Notes under the pieces: model-generated
What the model saw: the letters and a program-made list of their open reading frames with translations, nothing else
Told to the model about the DNA's origin: nothing
The model's database searches: none
Origin: Zerene cesonia
Taxonomy: Eukaryota; Arthropoda; Insecta; Lepidoptera; Pieridae
Direction: 5' to 3'
Assembly: GCF_012273895.1 (NCBI RefSeq)
Contig: NC_052127.1
Span: 5,886,247-5,950,246 of the forward strand
Length of the DNA: 64,000 nucleotides
Position numbers and translations under genes: made by a program
Shown here: in pieces, positions 24,081-37,634 of the stretch
How the letters are laid out: every line of letters starts with the position of its first letter
How positions within the stretch are numbered: position 1 is the first letter of the stretch

Positions 24081-27000
24081 GGCTCAGACCCGCGCATCGC
24101 GACGTGCCGAGGCCGGCTGCAGACGCGCCGCTGCCAACTCAACCAGGAGATCAACAAAGAGCTGCGCTTGAGGGCCGGCGCTGAGAACCTATTCAAGGTA
24201 AGAACTGGTGAAATATAGGGATCAAAGGTCACTTCGCCAACTGTATCAAATTCAAAACAATCTATTATACACCAATAGCTTTACATTTAGCAAATTAATT
24301 ACACGAGAGATCGGTAAAGAGAGCGCACCTATTTAAGAGCACTAGGATAAGTCAAAGGTCAAATGTGACATCAAACAATACACAAAATTCTATATCTCAT
24401 ATTAGTAATAAAAAAGCTTCGAGTATTAAGCCTGTATGATACGACCAATTCAATATTTCATTCAATATTTTTACCTGATAGAAGGGTCAGTAGATATTGA
24501 ACCTACATAACACTTCCTTATATTCTCAGCTATCTATTCGCCTTGGCTTCGCCCGTGGTACGTATATAGCCTTTATCACTCAGCAAAGTTGCAACTTTCT
24601 AATGGTGAAAGAATTGTTTAAAATCCAGTAGTTTTGAGTTTATTCATTACGAACGAACAAAAAAAAATACAAATTCTTCCTCTTTAAAATATTTAGATGT
24701 AGATTAGCATGCCCTAAACTAATCGTCTTCAAAATCCGCCCCAAATAGATACTCGTACTTCTTTGATTGGAAATTATCTCGAGAAAAACCAAATGTTCAG
24801 CGGCTGCATCATGAATACGATTATATTACATAGAATCATAAGCAAAGCACATCTCAACGATATTATAAATTCAGGATTAATCCTACTAGTCCTACTTCCT
24901 ACTAAAATTATAAATGCGAAAGTGTGTAAGGATGTGTGTGTGTTTGTTGCTCTTTCACGCAAAAGCTACTGAACCGATTGCATTGTAATTTGGTACGTAG
25001 ACAGCTGGACAACTGGAAGAACATATAGGCAACTTTTTATCCCGATATTCCTATCGGATACCGACTTACGCGGGTGAAACCGCGGGGCGCAGCTAGCTAT
25101 TTATAAATTGCAACATTGATCCACGAAATAGAAAATCGCTTCAAAATAATGACTCCGTCATCCAATTATTTGTGACGAAAATCTCTTCAGTCATGGCGTC
25201 TCTTGCATTAATTTAACGCGGTTATTAGAACGATTTTGATTTTAGACTAATCGATCTGTTCTAGCCTATTTATTGTTTAGCACTATCGCTATTCATTTTG
25301 TTTTTATATGAATAACTGAACAAATTAGTTGTTTAGAAATTAATATCTAGGTAAGAATCAAATTTATGTGTCAACCAATTGCTTACATTTTTAAATATTA
25401 CCCGTATCAAAAGGCTTGTAAAAATCAAAGAAAATAATGGTAAAATAAATATCAAACCAACAAAACGTTAATCAAGGAATATTTTACGTATATATAGAGT
25501 AATATTACGTAACTATATTACATTCGATTAATGAAAATCGACACATAAGTATAAAAATGGTTTTATTTCACGGGACTGCATGAGTTAAATTCATGTTTTA
25601 TAATGTATACATTTAGATATTATCCACTGCATTAAAAAAAAACTGGAAAAATGTATGTTGGCTTTAAGCTTATTTGATAATCTATTGAAAACATAATGCT
25701 ACAAATTTGATACTTCGAAAGTCACAAAGACATCTCTAAACTTTTTTGTTTAATGATTAAATAACACGCTTATGTACGGACAATTATTCAAGCGACACAG
25801 AAATTTAATAGAAAGGGAGAAATTGACATTTAAAACAAAAGAAAATCGCACATAAACTGTTAACTAAACAGTTAAAAGAACGTAAAACAAAATCATGCAG
25901 TTGTTTATTTTTAATAAATCAATAGATTTTTCGTAATTCCGTTAGCCTTATTTCTGAGCATAAAAACTACGCATGTATTGTACTACATATGTGTGCGTGC
26001 GGGCCCATGTACCAACAGGACCATCCGAGACCGTTGATTCGTTGATTGTATGTGTGCGTCATTGAAGCTCTTTTAGACCCCTTAAACACAATATACGCTA
26101 GGCTCAAGACATTCCCCTTCATACCTCATGAGTCATGTCGAGTCAAGGTCATAGGTCAGAGCACGGCGGGTCACAGTTGGCTAGCCACATGCAGGAAACA
26201 AGACATTGCTTTCGTATCTTGAACTTAAGTTACGATTCTTCAAGGGTTAGGGAAGTTTAACTTGCTTGTTTGACATTATTATTTATATTGTGTATCTGCG
26301 TATTAATATTGCCAGATAATTATTTCTGAAACATAGTCAGTAATTTAATGAGTTTATCCATTTTTTTTATGCGAAAAAGCGGGCAAGCGAGCAGACGGAT
26401 CACCTGATGTTAAGTGCTTCACGTCGCCCAATTGCACCCACAATACCAGGGGTATGGTGTGTGCGTTGCCGGCCTTTAAGAAAGGAGTAAGCTCTTTTCT
26501 TGAAGGTATATATACCCATATCGTAAACGTTTGGAAACACTGCATGCGGAAGCTGATTCCAAATTTCCGTAGTACGAGGCAAAAAGTTTCTTTTAAAACA
26601 AACCGTAGAGGATCGCCAACTGTCCAGGTGGTGTGGATGGTATTTCAGCCTGTGACGTGCGGTACGGTGGTGGAATTCAGCAGCAGGCAGCGTTCCAAAC
26701 AATTCCTCAGAGCACTCCCCATAACTTAAAAGCTAAATTGAAAAATCAAAGGATAAGCAAATACGGAAAACCGTATCAAATTAAAACTAGACAATTTAAA
26801 AAGTTCTTAAAGTGTATTTGAAAAGTTCATTACAAGAATTAGGATTTTGTGATTTTGGTGCGTGTCTTTCCATGCTTTTTCATGGGATTTGGATGTTTCG
26901 CCTCGGTAAAAAATAGCCGAAGTCACTCTTTCACCTCTTTACTATCACCAGACATGAAAATCATATCATAAAATCGTTCCAATGCGATATGTAAGAAAGA

Positions 27001-29736
27001 CAAACACACTTCCCCATTCATAATATCAGTAAGGAAGTATTCATTCAAATATAATAATAGATTCTCAATTACAGGCAACCACAAACAGAAAACTACGTGA
27101 GACAGTTGCGTTAGAACTCAGCTTCGTGAACTCAAACCTGCAGCTGTTGAAAGAGCAACTGGCGGAATTGAACTCCTCTGTGGAATTATACCAAAACGAC
27201 AGGTACATATACTAATATTAAGAGGAAAGATTGTTTATTTGTTACCATATAACTCAAAAACTGCTGGGCAATACATAGACCTACAGGTTACTTAAAGAAA
27301 GTTACTAACTAACAACTAAAAAAGGCAGTATTTTAACCCCTGACGCAGAAAGAGGGGTATTATAAGTTTGACGTTGATTTCTGTCTGTTTGTGTGTCTTT
27401 CTGTGGCAACATAAGTTTAACACAGATGGACCGATGTCGATGTGTTTTATTTTTATTTGAATGTCAGTTTCCTTGCGGTAGTTCAAAGATATCCGCCACC
27501 GTAAAATGCCAGATTCGAAATTTTTTTAATGCCACTGTAGAATACCAGTTGATTTATAAAACTATAATGAAAATGTCCATGATTTGATAATAATTCGTAT
27601 TTATTACACTAGTTAAACTCAAGCATTTATTTATTCAATAAGACATCTTATAGAAGCACTTTTAATCGTGATTGAAAGAAAATATGTATTTATATTCAAG
27701 AAAATCGTACATTTTATCATTTACACAAGAATACTAACACGTGAATATATCAACGCGTTATAAAACAGTTTTAACATTTACCACCGGAATCAGTCAGTTT
27801 TTACAGAAGAGTTCGTAATCAGTTTTTACAGAGAAGAGACGACAAGAAACTGTGTAGTTGATCTTTAAGGGTATAATTATGTAAAAAAAATCAGAAATCC
27901 CAATTACACTTTATTCCCCACTAACCAGGTCAACAAACATCCATACAAATACATATAATTAAACCCGCCAATTCGCGTTCAGAACGTAACAAGACCAACG
28001 AAACTGGAGTAATATTAAACCACAGTTATTACTTAAAGAAGCTGTAAAATTATACAAACCACATATTGTCGTTCATTTCACATCGAGTACGACCTGTTTG
28101 ACACACTGACGTATAATTTAAGTCATCGCTTCTCAATCTATACGTATACTAGCTTTGCCCGCAGCTTCGCCCGCGTGGTCAAAATAAATCATGTTAGAAA
28201 CTTGGGGGTAGAATTTGTCAAAATCCTTACTTACCAGATGCCTATATCATAGTGGATATCTGTAAAATTACAGCCCAATGGGTCCAGTTGTTTTCGCTGT
28301 GTGATAATAGACGTTTGTGTTTTATGTACTAAGATTATAAATGCGAAACTATATACTACTAAACTACTAACTTCGATGAAATTTGGTCAAACAGGATACT
28401 TTTTTTTTCAAAATCAAAACGTATGCAATAGGACATGAAAGCTTTCTCCGTCCGTAAAACCTAGCACTGGTAATATTATACATTTGTCATTAATTTTTAA
28501 TTAGATTAATAAAAATTACTTTCCATAATCTACTTGGTCTGCATTTTTAAAGCTTTTCAGACAGATCGTTCGTAAAAAGACGACGCCGTATGCAAATGGA
28601 GAAATATAGATAAAAATATATTATCTTGATTTATTAATCAAATCGTTAAACTATAACGGTATATTAAAACGTTTTCAGTTTCAAATCATATATTATTATA
28701 ATGAATTTGAATTTGAATGTTTGAATTATTGATATTTCCGGCATATTTGATTTATTGTAATTAGTTTGATCCTGCATCTTAATCGTTTATTATAATGCTA
28801 ATCAATTAAAAAAAAACTAATATTATTAGCGTTCAATGCACCAAAGCAACTTATAAATATTCAATTCAAAGAACGATAAAAGATATTTTTCTTGTAAATT
28901 TTTGAGATAAAAATTATGCATTACATTCGATAAAATTGGATTAAAACATATGCTCACGGTTAACGAAGAAATCATGATTATATGCCCTTTCATGTTTCCA
29001 CTGCAGGGATACCCTACTAGGCCATTATTATATTATATTTTCCATGTATATTAATCGACTCTTTGATTCCACTTTAACGAAGTTTTGGTAGATTTTTTTT
29101 TTTTAATTCATGATAGTGCTTGACCACGATCTCGCCTGATGGTAAGCTGAGATGTGGTCTAAGATGGAGCGCGCTTCCCTAGAAGGTACCTGTTCACTCT
29201 TCTCTTCCCTAGATGTCTCATCTCGACTTTTTTATGGCCCAAATATTAAAAAAGTGCCGTTGTTGTAATGTTTTTATTCACCAAGTCAAAAAATAGGTAA
29301 CAATCGGTTTATCAAGAAAATCTCAAATGATATTATTTAAAAATAAAATTCGTATTATAATTTTTAGAGAATCAGTCATTTGAAAAAAACTCAAACGAAC
29401 AGTTTACTATATTACCATTTCATTGTTAGTAGTAGTCAGAGTAAACAGTTAACAGTTTATAACATTAGCTGTGACCCGCGGTTGAAACCGCGTCAGTCTG
29501 TATCCCGTAGGAATATCGGTATAAAAAGTGCCTATGTGTTATTTCAGTTTTCCAGCTATCTACGAAGCAAAATAGTATTATTATTCACCAATAGATATCA
29601 GGAAAAAAAAACACGAATAAAACACGAATATGACATTTTCTAAAAAAGATTCCTAGCTAGATCGATTTATCGCCCCCCAAACCCCCTATATACTAAATTT
29701 CATGAAAATCGTTGGAGCCGATTCCGAGATTCCAGT

Positions 29737-29785
<49 letters not shown>

Positions 29786-32700
29786 AGAATTGCTCGTTTA
29801 AAGATATAAGATTTTACACGTACCCAATAACATCAACTTACATACAAAAGTAGGTGATAGACGTTGTTATGACACGAGGAACAGAAATAAAATTGAAATG
29901 TTTTTTCGCTTTGTAAAGTAAAAAAATATTAATGGGACAAGGTATACAATAAACGCTTCTACAATAGAATTTCTCATAGTATTAAATCGTTTAGCAGTGA
30001 TAAATTCAAAAACTGTGAAAAATTTTGAAAGAATAGAAAAAATTTGATCACGAGGCAGGATTCGAACCTGCTACCGTTGCTACGGTTAGGCAAGAAACGC
30101 AGGTTCGAATCCTGCCTCGTGATCAATTTTTTTCTATTCTTTCAAAATTTCTCATTTATAAAGCATTTCAATGCTATAAAACTAAAAATTAAATTCAAAA
30201 ACTGTATTAAAATGTATTAGTTCAGAGAGCCTACTATAGCATTAATGAATATATGGAAGGTGTCAATCCATGGAATGTTTCGCTTAACCACAGGACAGTT
30301 CTTTGGCATTATTTTTATGTACATCTTACACATTTTGTACATTTTATGTAAAAGTTGTATTATTTTAAAAGAGCAACTACAGAGTTTTTTGCCGTCTCTT
30401 CTCTGTAGAAACTGCTTTCCGAACCGGTGGTAAATGTTAATACTGTGAAATATCGAATCAAAAGTGTTTGTATAAGAAGTGTAATTGAATAAATAAATGT
30501 TTGAGTTTGAGTTAAGATATGCTAGGTTAGCTGCAGGATCACCGAAAATAATTTAAAAAACCTAACTAGAGGTTAAAGCATTATACAAAAAGCAACGAAG
30601 TCGGTGAAACCGTGCACACACCTAATGAAAATATAAAATGCTATTTACATTTTTAATGAAACTCGAGACTTTGAGAACTACTTTGAGAAACATCTTGTTA
30701 GATAATGATTGTACCATGCTCAAACATAAATAATCTACCATTAAAGGTAATTGTGGGTGTCCTTTATTTGCCATCAATTATATTACACCGTGGATAATTA
30801 CTGTTATGCAGTGTCAATATGAAGATACATTGTAGAATAATGTGTTTCTGTTTACTACTGAGACCCAGAGGCTTGGTTATTTCAACCAGGAGTCGTGTTC
30901 TGTTCCGAATAGTGACAAAATATTGATACTTGTTTTATATTGGGTATGTTTTGTGTATATTTGCAATGAAATCAATAGGATGATTGTGAAATTTATGCAT
31001 TGTTTAGGTTCATCATCATCAGCCCATAAATGTTCCCACTGCTGACACAGGCCTCCTATGAGGGTTGTTTAGGTTATGATAGCGTAAGTTGTCATGTGTT
31101 GCTTGAGATGAGTTTACAATTATAAAGGTGAAGAAACAGTTAGCGATTTTGCAATGTATGACCACAAATTGACCCATATTTGTGCAGGGATATAATAATA
31201 ATAGTACACTTTATTCAGCACCAATTACAAATAAATATAAAAAGGAAACGGGCAATATAATATAGAGTGAAAAGCGGCCTTATCGCTACGAAGCGATTTC
31301 TACTAGGCAACCCATTGGTTTCTACACAGTAGAAAAAGGGTAAAAAAAAAGGATTTATGCGTCCAATTAGGGTTTTCTTTGAGTGTTAAGACCAGAGTCA
31401 CTAAATCATGCCTCACATAAATAGGTCTTCAATACAAAAATATATGTATGAATGTATCACACAAATTGTAGCAATTTCATTAAAAGTGGATTAATAAATA
31501 TCGATGAAGAAAATATTCCATTTTCAAGCTTAGATATTCAAACATCCACATGATACATATAGATATACCGATTTAGTAAGAAAACTTTCAACCTCCCGTT
31601 TCGTGTGAACACTTCACCAAGATATTACACCGTATTTATGTAATTTGAGCAATTTGAAGCGGCTGTTAAAAGTAATTGTCGCAAAAACTGCAAGCAATGC
31701 TCGTGTAATAGGTATACTTGGAAGCGTATAGGGTTGTTTTTATTTAAATTCCCTGCTTTACCGTAATGTACTGTAACAAGACATTGTATAGAAACAAAGT
31801 AATAATTGTGGTCGTTTTATAATACCTCTTTGGGATTAATGGTGATTCTTAATAATGAAGGTGTTATGTCGTAATTAAAATGTTAGTATCAAAATCGTCA
31901 AGTGTAGTGAAATGGCCTGAAGTTAATTCAGATTGGTTTTATTTATTTATCGTCTGAATTGAGTGCGAACCACTCTGAAATCGGTATGGGTGTGGTACGG
32001 ACCACAAAATCTTGTAAAGTTGCTTATCAAGTAATAAACATTTTGGCTGTAGTGTATGATAACAAAATAGATTACAAATTACTTTACTAAAGAAGTGAAA
32101 CAGGCCGTTATACATAATATTGACTTAAAATATTGAGAATTAACAAATTCTTCAGAATTAACTTAGTCGTAGAATTAACTGATCATGGAAAAGGGCAGGA
32201 CAATACATTTCATGTCTTACATTAAATACATCATCATAATCACAATCATTAAATTGTTTTTTACAGCTATGACGACACAATATGGCGCGAATTTGATCCT
32301 ATTCATAGTTGAATCATATAAATAATTATTAATGTCTGTGTTACAGCAAAGAATGCGTCATGCCTATGATACCTCTTGGGCTCAAGGAGACAAAAGAAGT
32401 GGACTTCAGAGAGCCCTTCAAAGATTTCATTCTGGAACATTACAGTGAAGATGCTGCGACGTATGAAGACGCCATATCCGATTTCATGGATATGAGACAG
32501 GTATATAAGGAAACTGTTTGTTTATCTATAAGAGAGAACGAGACAAAGCATTTCAATTCTGACGAATCTCAGTTATCTGGTAGAAATTCTTATCACAAAT
32601 CCACAATTTCGGAAAAAAGTTAAGCTTAAGTACCACAAAATAGCTAACCCTATTTTAGGGTATTTTTGGAAAACTTTGTCCTATGTGTAGTTTAACATGC

Positions 32701-35700
32701 TTTAAGGTTACTTCACTGAGAAGGAAAAAAGATTTGTTAATCGCCAATTTTTTTATTCAATCTATGAGACTTCCGACTTCTACACTAATCATCATTTATG
32801 TATATTTAATTTAAGTTTCTTATGGACAAGACGAAAGGCCATTTCGTAGATATTTAAAATTCAGTCACGACAAGAGTTGCATTATTCATGATTGACATGT
32901 ATTTCTTTTTTAATATCTGTTGACCCTGTCAACATAGATTAAAACTCAAATTTTTGACACAAAAGACCTAGTTTTTTATCAATTTTTTTCTAGGCTATAC
33001 GGACCCCAGTTCGGTCAACAGCAGGAGTAGCTCTGCTCTTCAAATACTATAACCAGCTGTACTATATCGAGAGACGGTTCTTCCCGCCTGATAGATCTTT
33101 GGGCGTGTACTTCGAATGGTTCGACTCTTTGACAGGTAAATAAGTGGAGTCTTAACGGATTTGTTTGAATAGTCAATTTTTAGACATAAATATGCACATT
33201 CTTCTAAGCTTTAGAATAAAAAGCAGTTTTAAAAACAAAAACTTATTTTTCAGGAGTACCCTCATGTCAAAGGACGGTAGCTTTCGAAAAAGCCTGCGTA
33301 CTGTTCAATATAGCTGGCATATACACACAGATTGGAGCGAAGCAGGTATATCATTTTACTATATTATTACCAACTAATACATTATCTACAATGTAATTAA
33401 ATAAAAAAGAATATGTGTGTGTAGTATACCGATACTGATTTTTAACATTTTCGATTGGTAACAGCTATTCGAATACCAAACAATAACTAGTACAGCTCGG
33501 ACAAATTTAATTGTAACTCCCAGGACCGCCACACGTGCGTCGTCAATATAAGATTGTATTATTCATTTCGCAAACAAACCCCCCAATTTAAGTCCTATAT
33601 AATCCTATATAATGCTTTATAAGCATTTTTATTTACCTTTAGAGGATATACGTGTGTACATAGCCGTTGTCTCTATTATTTACTTACCTATATTACATAT
33701 CTCCTAAGGTATTGTATCTCCCCAGGACCGGCACACGTGCGCGGGGCTGGACGGCGCGGTGGACGCGCTGCTGCGCGCGGCCGGCACGCTGCGCTACATA
33801 CACGAGAACTTCACCAACGCGCCCTCCGTCGACCTCGCCGCGCACACGCTACTCGTGCTCGGCACTCTTATGACTGTGAGCCGCTCTACCTTTTTACTGC
33901 TCTAACGTTCTACCACTCTACCGCTCTACCGTTCTACCACTCTTGATTCTACCACTCTACCGCTCTACCGCTCTACCGCTCTACCTCTCTACCACTCTAT
34001 TACTTTATATGCACTTTATATACATCTCTTCAAGCCGCTTTATATAACTAAGAGTGAACTCTACAATACGTTAACATACGAAATATCCGTTTTCTAGCAC
34101 TTCACCAAATCTTTCTCCGTTGTCCCCTTTACGTTCTAGAAGACGCTCTATATATTCTCTACAAGACCCACACATGCTTTGCTATGCTATTAACCCAAAC
34201 TCAAACATTTATTTATTCAATTAGACTCCTTATAAAACCACTTTTGAATTCTCATAACATATAATATATTTACCATTTACCATTTCTACAATTAAAATTT
34301 TAGCATACCACCCAACTATAATACTCGTATTTGACATCCAGGCGCAAGCCCGCGAGTGCCTCTTCGAGAAGCTGCAGCTGCAGGCGCGCGAGGCGTGCAG
34401 CGGCCGCGACCGCGAGCTGTGCGACGACCTGCACATGTGCCTCGACCTCGCGCAGGAGAGCGCGCAGCTCGCGCACACCTACCGCCAGCTCTACGATAAG
34501 GTATATATAGAGATGCACGACGACACAATTACTTTACTTATAAATACGATGACAATAGTTCTTTCCTACATAGAGAACTTCCAAATGTAGAGTCGATTCC
34601 TAAATGTAGAGTTACACTATTACCAAACGGTAGTAAAAATAGATTCCAATAGTGTCAAAGAGACAATTTCCCAATTAAGAGTCTATTCCTCAATCGATAG
34701 TTATTTTTAACAGTCCACCACAATGTTTAAAACCTAATAACCATTTATTACGATACTTCAGTAAATATTTATTAGTTAAGTCAACTGTACTTATAATGAA
34801 ATAACTGCCAAGTATCCACTTACAAAATTTATTTGCAGATGCAAACAGACGGCGTGTTCAACTACGTGCCCTACTCCTGGGTGTCGCTGGTGCACGTGAA
34901 GTCGGAGTTCTACAAAGCGCTGGCGCACCAGCACTGCGGCGCGGGCCTGCTGCACGCCAGCGCGCCGCGCCTCGCGCGCGACCGCCTCGCCGCGCTCTAC
35001 GCGACCGACTGCAACCAGAACGGTGCGGTATATGCAACTACCGTCAATTGTGCAAAAAAAATCGTTTTATAGCATTGAAATGCTTTATGAAATCTAATCC
35101 TATCCTACTAATATGATAAATGCGAAAGTTTGTGAGGATGGATATATGTTTCTTATTCTTCCACGAAAAACTACTTAACCGATTGCAATGAAATTTGGTA
35201 CGTAGACAACTGGACACCTGGAATAACACATAGGCACCTTCTCCGTCCCGATATTCCTACGGAATACAGACTTACGCGGGTGAAACCACGGGGCGCAGCT
35301 AGGGCTTTATAAATGAGAAATTAACAAAAATATATATCACAAGGGATGGTATTCGAACCTAAGTCTTTTTGCCAAACCATAGCAACGTCTAAAATCTCGG
35401 CCACCTGACCCCACCTCAGCAATCGAATTTATTTTATTCAGTCTTTTGTACCTAAAGAGTAGAAGAAATTAGAGTAGTAGCAGTAGGGTAGAGAATTCCG
35501 CTTCGTGATTAAATTTCCCTTATTCTTAAAAATTTCTCAAAAAAATGTATTCCAACATTACATTCCATTATACTGTTAAAAGGTTCCCATGAAATGAAAG
35601 ATTCAGAAAATTACCCATAACACAGAAAAGTTACATATCATAGCATTTTAATGATCTGATTGTAGGATCGCCGCCAGTTACATAAAACTTTTACCGCATC

Positions 35701-37592
35701 CACAAATATACCAACAACATCTCATACATTACTTTTCCAATAAGCTAACAAGTATCGCAAAGCTAATGCATTTATACAGCATTTAAATGCTATAAAAATA
35801 AAATTTAATTACATATTTGTTAATACTACTCGGTAGTTTAATGATTGTGAAGGCAAATAAAGAAATTTTTATTTTTTTATTATTTTTATGTGTTATCTAC
35901 TTCGATCTGAGAACAGGCTCCCTGTCGAGCTTCAAGTACGACGAGGACATCGACCACGTGGCGCTGGGCCGCGCGCACTCCGCCGAGGCGCTCGCGCTGT
36001 ACGACGAGGCGCTGCGCTTGCAGAGGATGTGCCGGTGAGCGGGGGAGCTACCCCTTACAATTGGGGGGGAGCAAGGCTGCCTCAAGCTATGGGGGGGGGA
36101 GGCTTGGGCATATAGGCATTTGGGGCCCTTTTGGAAAGTAGAAGCAGTAAAAGTAAGGAAATTCTTGGTCCTTCGGGCCCTCTACTGAAGATGGTCCTGG
36201 GCACGGGCCCCGTGTGCCCTTATGGTTTTTGCATAGTGGTTTAAAATAAGTGTTTTGGTCTCGGGTAATAATTTTCTATTTTCAATTCACATTCTAAAAC
36301 ATTTTGATGTAAAATAAAATTTAATAACAAGAAACAGAATTCATATTTGTCAATTGAAATGTCAAGTTATAAGATAATAATATTTACGTAAACCACGTAT
36401 GTAATAAAAAAATAAAATAAAACTAAGTCACGATTTACAGCGAGCTCCGCGGCAAGGAGGCGCTGGCGCGCGTGGTGTGCGCGCACCGCGAGCGCGCCGC
36501 CTGCGACAAGCGCGAGCCCGACTTCGCCGAGCTGCTCGACGTGCCCGACATCCTGCGTGAGTGNNNNNNNNNNCACACGCTGCTCGACGTGTTCGACATA
36601 CAGTGTAAATGAACATACACATACACCACACCTGAGTGTACGTACACAAGCATATACAATAAACACTTCCACACCACAATCTGTATGGCGCATCACCTAA
36701 CATGAATACATACACACCATATCAAAAGTAGAGTACACCTGTACACTTACACTGCATGCTTTACAATGTGTGGACACTTATACACATAGAGAGAGGAACT
36801 CGAGAATATGAATAAACCTTCCCATTACATACACTCACACAGGTACAAGATAAACTCATGCATGTAAACTTTAAAGTAAATAAAATAATTTAGTGCAATA
36901 CGAATATCACACGAGTACTCGTTAATTGTTTTCCATTGTTATATATAATAAAATCACCAAAAGTTCTCTTTAAATAACGGCTTTCTGGTACATGTAATTT
37001 TCTAATTAATGTGCTTAATGTCAAATTTTCGTGTTCCGAATTCTTCCTGCAAAACGTTTACGTACTAAAACAAACCTTACCATTCCAGCGGCTTCAAAGT
37101 TCCAACTAGCGCTCACTCCTCCCGACTTCTCTCAACACCGGGTGGACGACCTTTTCAAATCCCTCGGCCCCATAGCGGTGTTCTCAGCGAAACGACACTG
37201 GAGCGCGCCCCGCTTGCTGCAACTACAGAAGCACACAGACACACGCCGACGGACGGACAGACAGAAGAAACGGGACCGATCCGAAGACAACAGCACGTAC
37301 TACAGTCGAGACGAGAAATTCGACTACGAAGTGACCAAACAAAATGGCGTCTATATAAACAGCTTCGAGAATATCGACTACCATCCGAAGGTGATTGAGT
37401 ATGGGAAGAGTAGGAGGGAGTTGAGGCGAGTCGCGAGTGAGTACAACGTGAGTGAGGAGGGGTTCGGGTTCTCCGTGAGAGGGGGGGCGCCCGTGGCTAT
37501 AGCTGCTGTGGAACCTAACTCGCTCGCTGATGTAAGTGTTTCTGTTATAATTATTTAAAAAAAATATCTTATACCTTTAAACGAGCAATTCT

Positions 37593-37634
<42 letters not shown>

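Noticed and set aside
24050..24232. Minus-strand frame opposite the first certain rhophilin exon
   Set aside because: Antisense shadow of the HR1 exon.
33880..34010. CRISPR-like array
   Set aside because: Eukaryotic intron, 8-bp units without spacers: a minisatellite.
36367..36715. Minus-strand frames of 80-109 codons crossing the N gap
   Set aside because: They are shadows of GC-rich rhophilin exon 10; the frame only stays open because of GC bias and the Ns.
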